DNA from: Paraburkholderia tropica | GTDB taxonomy: Bacteria; Pseudomonadota; Gammaproteobacteria; Burkholderiales; Burkholderiaceae | Reading direction: 5' to 3' | Assembly (NCBI RefSeq): GCF_900109265.1 | Contig: NZ_FNZM01000022.1 | Span: 62,001 to 126,000, forward strand | Length of the DNA: 64,000 nt | Shown here: piece by piece, positions 17,723 through 26,100 of the stretch | Layout of the letters: every line of letters begins with the position of its first letter | Position numbering within the stretch: position 1 is the first letter of the stretch | The notes under the pieces: model-generated | What the model was told of the DNA's origin: nothing | Databases searched by the model: none | The model's input: the letters and a program-made list of their open reading frames with translations, nothing else | Translations under genes and position numbers: made by a program

Positions 17723-18520
17723 TCATTCCGGCACCTCAATCACCCCTTCCAGATACTGCACGGCCTGCCCGGCGATCCGCACGCGGCCCGCATCGAGCCT
17801 GCAATGCAGCAGTCCGCTGCGCCGCGAAGCCTGCAACGCGAGCAACTGCGTTTTGCCGAGCCGTTTCGCCCACAGCGGCGTGAGCGCGGTATGAATCGAT
17901 CCGGTCACGGGATCTTCATCGCCACCATTTGCGGGCCAGAAGTAGCGCGACGCGAAATCGACGCGATCGCCCGGCGCCGTCACCACCACATCACGCGGCC
18001 CGAGGCGCGCAATCAAGGCGAGATCGGGCACGACGGCGCGCACCTGCGCCTCGTTTTCATACACGGCAATATAGGCTTGCTGACAAACAAAAACTTCTCG
18101 CGGACGAATCGACAAACCCCGTGCCAGTTCATCCGGCAATTCGCTGACCGGTTCGATTTCGCGCTGAGGAAAATCCATTTCAATCATGCCGTGCGCGCCG
18201 CGTCGAACGCTAAATGCGCCCACTGCATCGGCATGAAATTCAATCTGCTCGCGTTCGGGAAAACGTTTGAACAACACGAATGCGCTTGCCAGTGTCGCGT
18301 GTCCGCAAAAGGCAATTTCGGTGATCGGCGAAAACCAGCGAATGGCGAATCGCCCATTCGCATCGGGCGCGACGAAAGCCGTTTCGGACAGGTTGTTTTC
18401 CGTCGCCACCGCTTGCATCAGCGAAACGGAAAGCCAGCGTTCCAGCAATACGACCGCTGCGTAATTGCCTTTGAAAATTTCGCTGGTAAACGCATCGATT
18501 TGGTAGAGAGGCAGCTTCAT
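17723..18520 (-). CDS. PhzF-family isomerase
   Basis: The 265-residue PhzF/DapF-fold protein has the catalytic glutamate in NNLSETAF (about residue 45). It also has the family segments FCGHATLASA (about 72) and GDEDPVTGSIHTAL (about 205). PhzF itself isomerises a dihydroxyanthranilate intermediate of phenazine synthesis. Most stand-alone homologues have unknown substrates, and there are no other phenazine genes here. It is transcribed alone, divergent from the LivJ-type gene. The family call is secure; the substrate is not known. Confidence 0.88.
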   Translation of the reverse strand: MKLPLYQIDAFTSEIFKGNYAAVVLLERWLSVSLMQAVATENNLSETAFVAPDANGRFAIRWFSPITEIAFCGHATLASAFVLFKRFPEREQIEFHADAVGAFSVRRGAHGMIEMDFPQREIEPVSELPDELARGLSIRPREVFVCQQAYIAVYENEAQVRAVVPDLALIARLGPRDVVVTAPGDRVDFASRYFWPANGGDEDPVTGSIHTALTPLWAKRLGKTQLLALQASRRSGLLHCRLDAGRVRIAGQAVQYLEGVIEVPE

Positions 18521-19035
18521 GGCGCGTGGTTATCCTGAACGATAAATTGCTTCCGAAAGTCGCCCTTATGCTATCGGCCGCTATTCGCTTCGGACAGATA
18601 CGCCTTGAGGCTTTGCTCGATAAAAATTGACCGCTGCGCGAACTCACCTCGACTGTGCGCTTCCGGTCGGCCGACAGTGGCCCCGAATGCCGAACGAAAG
18701 CAATCGCCGCCATGATGGGGTAAACCAGATCAATGCCCGATCACCGCCTTTCGCATCGAGCGTCTGGCGACGATCAGCCTGCCAAAAATGTTCGGACTTA
18801 TCAGTGTTTCTGATAATTGGCATGCCCGGCGAATTACGACAGCTCCGGCCCGAAATGCGCCGCTATGCCGATTTCTGCATCGAAGCTGTTTAATTCCTGC
18901 AAGACTCGACCACTTTTGGACTTCTATATTGCTCGCAGCCGACCAGCGCAATGCCGCAATGCGAGGGGCACGCGCCTGCAAGACCGTCAAGGGTGCAGGT
19001 TCCCGCACGATCCACCATCGAGGAGTCCAACAACA
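18521..19035. other. 515-bp gap between phzF-like and livJ-like genes
   Basis: No complete gene is visible. On the minus strand at about 18590-18730 there is a short run (GEFAQRSIFIEQSLKAYLSE) that looks like the C-terminus of a lost protein, perhaps a regulator. It lacks the rest and has no start. A perfect inverted repeat lies at 18798-18816 and is listed separately. Several minor open frames cross the gap but show no codon bias. Confidence 0.5.
18798..18816. promoter_or_regulatory. Perfect inverted repeat, LysR/GntR-like operator
   Basis: TTATCAG and CTGATAA are separated by five bases (TTATCAGTGTTTCTGATAA). The size and symmetry suit a dimeric regulator such as a LysR-type protein (T-N11-A core). 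It lies 220 bp upstream of the livJ-like start in otherwise featureless DNA. Which regulator binds is unknown. Confidence 0.55.
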
Positions 19036-20190
19036 ATGAAAATGCAGAAGTCGTTCGTTTCCGCCGCATGCGTTCTGGGCGCAACCCTGAGCATCGCGCC
19101 CTGCGTTTTCGCAGCCGCGCCCGTCGAGGTCAAGATCGGTTTCGCCGCGCCGCTGACCGGCGGCCAGGCCCACTATGGCGCCGACTTCAAGAGCGGCGTA
19201 CAGCTCGCCATCGACGACATGAACGCTGCCAATCCGGTCATCGGCGGCAAGCCGGTGCATTTCGTGCTCGACGCCCAGGACGACCAGGCCGATCCGCGCA
19301 CCGGCACGACCGTCGCGCAGAAGCTCGTCGACGACGGCGTGGTCGCCGTGATCGGCCATTACAACTCGGGCACCAGCATTCCGGCCGCGCCGATCTACGC
19401 GAAGGCCGGCATTCCGGAAATCGCCATGGCCACCGCGCCGACCTACACGCGCCTCGGTCTGCCGACCACCTTCCGCCTGCTGACCTCGGACACGCAGCTC
19501 GGCAGCGTGCTCGGCGACTACGCGGTGAAGGGCCTCAAGTTCAAGCGTCTGGCCATCGTCGACGACCGCACGGCTTACGGCCAGGGCGTCGCCGAGGAGT
19601 TCAGCAAGGCCGCGAAGGCGGCGGGCGCGACCATCGTCGATCAGGAATACACGAGCGACAAGGCCGTGGACTTCCGCGCGATTCTCACCAAGATCAAGGC
19701 GGCGAACGTCGATGCCGTGTTCTACGGCGGCGCCGACACGCAGGCCGCGCCGATGCTCAAGCAGATGCGCTCGCTCGCCATCAAGGCGCCGCTGATCGGC
19801 CCGGACATGGTGCAGTCGGCCAACCTCATCAAGGTGGCGGGCGAGGCGTCGGATGGCACGCTGGCCGCGTCGGAAGGCAGCCCGCTCGCGCAGATGCCCG
19901 GCGGCAAGGCGTTCGCGGATCACTATCAGAAGCGTTTCAGCCAGCCGGTCGAGCTGTACGCGCCGTATGCCTACGACGGCACGATGGCCGTGTTCAACGC
20001 GATGAAGAAGGCCGATTCGACCGATCCGCACGTGTTCCTGAGCGCGCTGAAAGCCACCAACATGAAGGGCGTGACGACCAGCGAACTCTCGTATGACCAG
20101 TACGGCGACCTGAAGTACGGCGGCGTGACGGTCTACAAGGTCGTGGGCGGCGAGTGGAAGCCGCTGCAAACCGTGGGCGTGAAGGACTAA
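19036..20190 (+). CDS. Branched-chain amino acid-type ABC transporter binding protein (LivJ/LivK-like)
   Basis: The 384-residue periplasmic solute-binding protein starts at ATG 19036 with GAGGAG upstream, followed by a signal peptide of about 26 residues (to VFA-AAPVEVK). The family pattern is clear: IGFAAPLTGGQAHYGAD at the mature N-terminus, then VIGHYNSGTS and VDFRAILTKI. Such proteins deliver leucine, isoleucine, valine or related compounds to Liv-type importers. No livFGHM genes are next to it, so it must use an importer encoded elsewhere. A strong terminator follows directly. Confidence 0.9.
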   Translation: MKMQKSFVSAACVLGATLSIAPCVFAAAPVEVKIGFAAPLTGGQAHYGADFKSGVQLAIDDMNAANPVIGGKPVHFVLDAQDDQADPRTGTTVAQKLVDDGVVAVIGHYNSGTSIPAAPIYAKAGIPEIAMATAPTYTRLGLPTTFRLLTSDTQLGSVLGDYAVKGLKFKRLAIVDDRTAYGQGVAEEFSKAAKAAGATIVDQEYTSDKAVDFRAILTKIKAANVDAVFYGGADTQAAPMLKQMRSLAIKAPLIGPDMVQSANLIKVAGEASDGTLAASEGSPLAQMPGGKAFADHYQKRFSQPVELYAPYAYDGTMAVFNAMKKADSTDPHVFLSALKATNMKGVTTSELSYDQYGDLKYGGVTVYKVVGGEWKPLQTVGVKD

Positions 20191-20210
20191 GCCGCGCACG
20201 TGCACGCACG

Positions 20211-20246
20211 AAGCCGCGAAGGCGTGCGCGCTTTCGCGGCTTTTTT
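20211..20246 (+). terminator. Rho-independent terminator after livJ-like gene
   Basis: The arms AAGCCGCGAAG (20211-20221) and CTTTCGCGGCTT (20231-20242) form an 11-bp stem with one bulged base, and a run of seven T residues follows (20240 region). It lies 20 bp after the stop codon and overlaps the end of the convergent reductase gene, so it may serve both directions. Confidence 0.85.
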
Positions 20247-21264
20247 ATGCGGGTCGCGCCGCGCGCAACTGCGCCAGCAGCGCGTCGCCCGTCCACGAAG
20301 GCCGCGCTGCGCTGCGCTCGGCTTCGCGTACGAGTTCGACCAGCCGCCCGTTCACTGGCGCCTTGCGGCCCAGATGCCCCGCGAGGCGCACCACTTCGCC
20401 GTTGATCCAGTCGATTTCCGTGCTGCGGCCCGCCGCCAGATCGTCGGACATGGACGAGCGCGCATGCGGATCGATCGTCAGCATCGCGCGGCCGAGGCGT
20501 TCGAACCACGCATCGGACACCGTCAGCAGACGCGGAATCCACGTCGCGGGCAGCGGCGTCACCTTCGCCGGCCGGATGCCCGCCAGCCCGAGCAGCGCGA
20601 GCGCTTCCTTTTGCGCCATCGCGAGACACAAGCGGTACGCGCGCTGCGACAGTTCTTCCTTGAGCGGCCGGTTCGCCAGCGCGTTGATCGCGTTGTTCAG
20701 ATTGAGCAGTAACTTGGCCCATTGCACCGGCAGCATGTCGGCGTGCTCGACGAGCGGCAGTTCCGCCTGCCTGAACGCATCGACGAAAGGCTGCATGGCG
20801 GGGGCGTGACGGATCACCAGTTCGCCCGCCGATCCCTGATGAAACGCGCCCGGCCCGCGCTCGACGACGTTGAACGGCACCATCCCTTCGAGCACCGTCT
20901 GATGCGGCAGCGCGGCGCGCAGCACGTCCGCATTGCCCACGCCGTTCTGGAAGCTCACGACGACCGCGCCGGGACGCAGCACGCCTGCGAGTTCCGCCGC
21001 GGCGACAGGCGTCGCGGCCGACTTCACGGTGACCAGCACGAGATCGGCGGCGAGGGCGCGCGCCGCGTGCGTCGCGACGTCCACGCGTTCGGGCGGCACC
21101 TGCCAGCGGCGCGCGTCGTGACGCGAGAGCGTGAGCCCTTCGGCGCGCAAGGCGTCGGCGATCCGCGCGCGCCCGATGAAGGCGACGTCGCCGCCCGCCG
21201 CCAGCAGCCGCCCGCCGAGGTAGCAGCCGACCGATCCCGCCCCGTAGATGAATATTTTTGCCAT
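20245..21264 (-). CDS. 2-dehydropantoate 2-reductase family protein (PanE-like)
   Basis: The 339-residue NADPH-binding protein has the Rossmann motif GAGSVGCYLGG at residues 8-18 and the family segment VKSAATPVAAAELAG. The central helix LLLNLNNAINALANRPLKEE carries the conserved lysine/asparagine pair. True PanE reduces ketopantoate to pantoate in pantothenate synthesis. A second member lies at 52122, so at least one of the two probably acts on another 2-keto acid. It lies 76 bp behind the class II aldolase gene on the same strand and may work with it. The family is certain; the substrate is open. Confidence 0.85.
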   Translation of the reverse strand: MAKIFIYGAGSVGCYLGGRLLAAGGDVAFIGRARIADALRAEGLTLSRHDARRWQVPPERVDVATHAARALAADLVLVTVKSAATPVAAAELAGVLRPGAVVVSFQNGVGNADVLRAALPHQTVLEGMVPFNVVERGPGAFHQGSAGELVIRHAPAMQPFVDAFRQAELPLVEHADMLPVQWAKLLLNLNNAINALANRPLKEELSQRAYRLCLAMAQKEALALLGLAGIRPAKVTPLPATWIPRLLTVSDAWFERLGRAMLTIDPHARSSMSDDLAAGRSTEIDWINGEVVRLAGHLGRKAPVNGRLVELVREAERSAARPSWTGDALLAQLRAARPA

Positions 21265-21340
21265 GCCGTGACTCGTGTGTCGAAAGGTCCCGCCCGAGGA
21301 ATAACGTTTGGCCGCGCGCGTTATTCCCGGTGCTGCAAGC

Positions 21341-22108
21341 TTATTGCGCGTAACCGGGGTTGAGCCGGTCGAGACGGCGCAGCAAACCGGGCCACACGAG
21401 CGCGCCCGGCGAGATGCCGCGCGTGACCTGCGCGATCTGCTGCTTGATGCCGTCGAGAATCGGCTGGCCGATGCACGTGAGCTTGCCGCCGCCCGACTGC
21501 GCGCGCACCTGAATCATGCAGGACGCTTCGAAGAAGTACATCGCCACGAAGGCGTCCGCCGCCGTCGTGCCCACGGTCAGCAAACCGTGATTGCGCAGCA
21601 TGAGGTAGGTCTTCTTACCGAGGTCGCTGACGAGGCGCGGCTTTTCGGCTTCGTTGAGCGCGATGCCCTCGTAGTCGTGATAGCCAAGCGAGGCCAGCAC
21701 GCCGAGCGACTGCTGCGAGAGCGGCAGCAGCCCCGCCGCTTGCGCCGACACGGCCACGCCATTGACCGAATGCGTATGCATGACGCACAGCGCGTCCTCG
21801 CGCGCCTGGTGAATGGCGCTGTGAATCGTGAATCCGGCCGGATTGATGTCGTAAGGCGAGTCGCTGACCTTGCGGCCGTCGAGATCGATCTTCACCAGCG
21901 ACGACGCGGTGATCTCGTCGAACATCATGCCGTACGGGTTGATCAGAAAATGATGCTCGGGGCCGGGCACGCGCGCGGAGATGTGGGTAAACACCAAGTC
22001 GTCCCAACCGAACAGCGCGGTGAGCCGGTAAGCCGCCGCGAGATTGACGCGCGCGTCCCACTCGGCGGGGGAAATGTCGTGCTTGAGGCTGGCATTGGAC
22101 GAAGTCAC
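21341..22108 (-). CDS. Class II aldolase/adducin family protein
   Basis: The 255-residue protein starts at GTG 22108, which has a perfect AAGGAG site five bases away. The ATG further upstream has none. It contains the AraD/FucA pattern: LTALFGWDDLVFTHISAR, then the zinc-binding histidine pair region MHTHSVNGVAVS and a later histidine in LRNHGLLTVG. Family members cleave or epimerise phosphorylated sugars or act on aldols in secondary catabolism. Its partner is probably the PanE-like gene behind it. The substrate cannot be read from sequence. Confidence 0.85.
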   Translation of the reverse strand: MTSSNASLKHDISPAEWDARVNLAAAYRLTALFGWDDLVFTHISARVPGPEHHFLINPYGMMFDEITASSLVKIDLDGRKVSDSPYDINPAGFTIHSAIHQAREDALCVMHTHSVNGVAVSAQAAGLLPLSQQSLGVLASLGYHDYEGIALNEAEKPRLVSDLGKKTYLMLRNHGLLTVGTTAADAFVAMYFFEASCMIQVRAQSGGGKLTCIGQPILDGIKQQIAQVTRGISPGALVWPGLLRRLDRLNPGYAQ

Positions 22109-22271
22109 GGTCGCTCCTTGATCGAGGTTCGAAAGCGCTATCATGCGCGCGAACGCGCCCGCCATTTGTCGGCCAGGCGACATCTCGATGCGATCGGGCC
22201 TGGGGCGCCGGGCGCGGTCGACATCGCAGCACCGAACTCGTCAACCTGAAATTAATTCGGATGCCTATTCA

Positions 22272-22394
22272 TCATTCCGATTTTGAGCGCCGCGAGCGCA
22301 CCGACCACGCCATGCGCTTGCGTCCGTCGCGATCGCCGAAATGCGCCATGATCACGCCACCGAGCGGACGCGCGAGATAACCGTCCGCGAAAAT
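22272..22394 (-). pseudogene. Fragment of an MFS (metabolite:H+ symporter) gene
   Basis: About 40 codons on the minus strand encode FADGYLARPLGGVIMAHFGD and then RDGRKRM, the helix 2/motif A region of metabolite:H+ symporters. The match stops abruptly, and a stop codon follows within about 12 codons. The rest of the transporter is absent, since DUF3331 starts 3 bp away on one side and the aldolase gene lies on the other. It is a remnant of a deleted transporter that may once have belonged to the aldolase/PanE-like operon. Confidence 0.7.
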
Positions 22395-22396
22395 GC

Positions 22397-22843
22397 TCAG
22401 ATCGCCACGGCCGCCAGCAGTTCGTTGATCGGAGCGAGGCGCACGCGCGTCGCGAGCATCATCGACTCCGCATTCGCCGGCGCAGGCCGCCGCCCGAATG
22501 GCCGATAGATTTCGTCGCCGCGCCGGATCGACTCGCCGCTCAGCACGCACACGCCGTTGCGCCGCGCCTTCGTGCAGCGCCAGATCTGCTCGCCGTAACG
22601 GCACGCCGTGGGGTCCATCCAGATGATCGAAGCGGTCATGGGCGTCGGGCGCTCCACGATGCGCACGGCGGCGCTACTTCTCGCACCCAGCGCCCCCTGC
22701 GGACGCGAAGCGGCCGCAAGACGCGGCGACGCCGTCTTGCGCGTACGCGCCGCGCGCGGCGCCTCGCCGGGCGCGCACGCGAGCCGCGACAGCACCGAGA
22801 GCGTATGCGCCCACGGATCGGATTGCATGGCGGAAACGTCCAT
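22397..22843 (-). CDS. DUF3331 domain protein
   Basis: The 148-residue protein has an Ala/Arg-rich N-terminal half and a C-terminal DUF3331 domain (about residues 65-140). The pattern is WMDPTACRYGEQIWRC, then GVCVLSGESIRRGDEIYRP and PANAESMMLA. DUF3331 is common in Burkholderia and Paraburkholderia and has no known function. The conserved cysteines could bind zinc. An inner ATG (residue 6) is an alternative start. It stands alone, 266 bp past the end of the giant kinase operon. Confidence 0.8.
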   Translation of the reverse strand: MDVSAMQSDPWAHTLSVLSRLACAPGEAPRAARTRKTASPRLAAASRPQGALGARSSAAVRIVERPTPMTASIIWMDPTACRYGEQIWRCTKARRNGVCVLSGESIRRGDEIYRPFGRRPAPANAESMMLATRVRLAPINELLAAVAI

Positions 22844-23109
22844 CGCTGTGGCTCCCTCGGGCTCCGTTGTTCGGCATCGCCGGCATCGCGCCGGGCCAAC
22901 GCGTGCTCACGCACGCAAGCGTAACGTTATCCGTTGAGCATCACCGCGGTCCATTGCACGATCGGTTTCCGCCGCCATACATTGGCGTAGGGCGCCTTAT
23001 ACCAAGGCATAAGCCGGGCGCGCGCGAGGTATGCGCCGGGCGCCGATTCGCCCGATCGCGCCGCTCTCGCGCCCCGAATCTGTGCGTATGCACAAAAAGG
23101 CGAACCGGC

Positions 23110-26100
23110 TCATTCCGGAGCGGCGTCGCCGGGGCCGAACGCGGCGGCCAGCGAGAACACGAAGCGCGTACCGCACGGCGTATTCGGTTCGACGTCGAGC
23201 GTGCCGCCATGACGCTCGACGATCGAGCGGCAGATCGACAGCCCGAGTCCCATGCCCGTCGCCTTGGTCGTCACGAACGGTTCGAACAGCGAATGGGCGA
23301 CCGTGGCGTCGAGTCCCGGTCCCGTATCGGCGACCGTGATGCGCGCGCGGCCGTCGTCGTCGATCGTACTCGACAGGTCGAGCAGCCGCTCGGGCGACGC
23401 CGCGCCGCCCATCGCCTCCACCGCATTGACGATCAGATTGAGCGCGACCTGCTGGATCTGGATGCGATCGCCCTTCACGAAGCAACCCGACGCGATGCGG
23501 TTGCGCACCTCCACGTCGTGATGATCGACTTCGGCGCCCGCGAGCAGCAGCGCTTCCGACACCGCGCCGCGCAAGTCGAACACCGTGAGGCGCGGCGGCA
23601 CGTTGCGCGCGAGTTCGCGCATGCCGTGAATCACGTCCGAGGCGCGCTGGCTTTCGTTCGCGACGAGTTCGAACAGCTTGCGCGCCTCGTCGACGGCGGG
23701 CGGCTCGCGATTGAGCCAATGCACGCCCGCCGATGCCGACGAATGAATCGCGCTCACCGGCTGGCTGATTTCGTGCGCGATGGACGCCACGAACTGGCCC
23801 ATCGTCGTAAGCCGCGTCACGCGCGCCAGTTCCGCCATCGCGTTGCGCAACGCTTCCTCGGTGTGCGCGATCCGCTGATTCTGCTCGACCATGTCGTGAT
23901 AAAGCCGCGCGTTTTCGAGCGCGATCGCCGCCTGCGCGCCGAGTACCGAGAGCACGGCGATTTTGTCGTCGGTGAAGGCGTTTTGGCTGAGGCGGTTCTC
24001 CAGAAATAGCAGGCCGACCAGCCCGCCCTGACGCAGCAGCGGCATGCACAGCAGCGACTTCACGCGCGTGCGGCGCACGTAGTCGTCGCGCGTGTAAGCC
24101 CCGTCGCCGGCCGCGTCGCCCAGCGCGAGCGGCTGACCCGTGCGCATCACCGTGCGCAGTACCGTGAGCGGCAAATCCTCGCTCGACACCGCGCGCCGCA
24201 CGACGTTGACTTCCGCGAGTTCGGCGAGCGTCGCCGCTTCGGCGTGGATCTGCCAGCGTGTCTCGCGCGATGCATCGCCCGGCGGCGCTTCGTGCTGCAA
24301 TGCCAGCACACAGCGCTGCGCCCCGGCGTGTTCGAGCGTGACGAGCACCAGCGTTTCGATCAGGCGGCTCAGCACGATCTCGCTCGACAGCGCGCTCGAC
24401 GCCTTGATCACCGCCGCCACATCGAGTTGCTGCGCCGGATAGTCCGCGCTCGCCGCCAGCGCGCCCGCAGCGCTTTCCGGTTTCGCGCCGCGCTCCGTAA
24501 GCGCGCGCACCTTCGCGTTCGCGCCCCACCACGCGTAGGCGTGCGAGGCGTCGCGCAGGTACGCGTCGGCAACCGTGGCGAGTCCCTGTTGCCGATGAAA
24601 ATCCGCCGCGAGTTCGCAGGCAATGGCCTCGACATGCAGGATGCGCCGTTCGTGCGCGTGGCGAATCGCCTTGTTGTAGAGCCGCTCCGCATCGCCCGCG
24701 CGGCCATCGATGCGCGCGATCTCGGCTTCGACCAGCGCGGCGCGGCCCGTGAGATTCGCGGGCCCCACACGCGCCCACCCGGCCAGTTGCGCATGATGCG
24801 CATCGAGCGCCGCGCGATGCGCCGCCGCTTCGGCGGGCGCGGCCGCGAGCATGTACGCCTTCGCCCGCGCGAGCGCGCCGAAGAAGCGATATTCGATCAA
24901 TTCGAGGAACATGCGCGAGGCGCCGATCGCGCGCTGCGCCGCCGCCTCCGCTTCGAGCGCCGCCGCCAGATCGCCGCCGATCACGCTCGCCTGCAACCTG
25001 CAGGTCCAGTACGCGAAGCCCACGCTCGTCGCGTTCGACTTCACGAGTTCGAGGTCGCGCTGCGCTTCTTCGTCGACGGCGTGCATGTCGCGTCCATCAC
25101 GTCCATCACGCACCTGCTCGATCAACGCAATCTGCGCGCGGAAGATTCCCGAGTACAGAAAGAACTTCGACAGCCGCGCCACGTTCAGGCCGTTCTGCGC
25201 CTGCACGAGCACCTCGTCGAGCGGACGGCCCGCCAGCAGCAGCACGCTCGTCACGTTGCGCGCGCCCGAGACGTCGAACACCAGATCGCCGCTTTCGCGC
25301 GCGACCTTCGTGGCCTGCTCGATATAGGGCATGCCGTCTTGCGCGGGCCGCGTCCACGGAATCACGAGGCTGCCGAAGCGCATGTAGATGCGCGACCTGT
25401 AGCGCGACTGCCTGCAGCGATCGACAATATCGACGGCCAGTTGCGCGAATTCATAGCCGGTCCGGTGATCGCCGTAACGCTCCGCGAACACCAGATTCAG
25501 GCAGACGAAACCATAAGCCGCCGAATCGGACAAACCGTGCCGCACGCTCAGCAGCGCCATGTTCAGCAGGATCACGTCGAGCAGATTGACGTCGATGAAC
25601 AGCGCGGGCGGAATCAGGTCCGCGAGCACGTCGAGCGCCGCGCGCCAGAGCGGATCGTCCACCCAGCCGAGCGTTGCGAGCTGCGCCACGGGCCGCTCGC
25701 CGAGCGCGTCGCGCAATTGCGCATGCAGTGCGTGGACCACCTCGTCGCCGGGCCGCTCGTCGATACGCACGCCGAGGCGCGCGAGAAAATCGAGCCCCGT
25801 CGCGAGCGCCTGGGTCTGGCGGCTCTGCGCCGTTTGCAGACTGGCCGTCAAACGCGTGAGTTCGGCGCGCAGCGTCATGCCGATGGGCTTGCGCGCGAGC
25901 GTGCTCAGACGCGCCTCGGCGGGCGCCAGCGTGCCGATCAGGCATTCGACGTCGGCGCGATAGAACTCGGTCCATTGCGCGATTTCGGCGTCGGCGTGGG
26001 CGTCGATCAGCGCGGCGGCCGTTTCGAAATAGACGAGCGCCGAGGTGTACGCGGTCGCCGCCTTCGCCCGTTCGCCCGCCAGCAGATTGAGGCGCGCGAA

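Noticed and set aside
17723..18520. Part of a phenazine biosynthesis cluster
   Set aside because: Only a PhzF-type isomerase is present; no phzA-G partners surround it.
18590..18730. A small gene on the minus strand encoding a regulator-like C-terminus
   Set aside because: No start codon with a ribosome site and no N-terminal domain; the similarity is too short to name.
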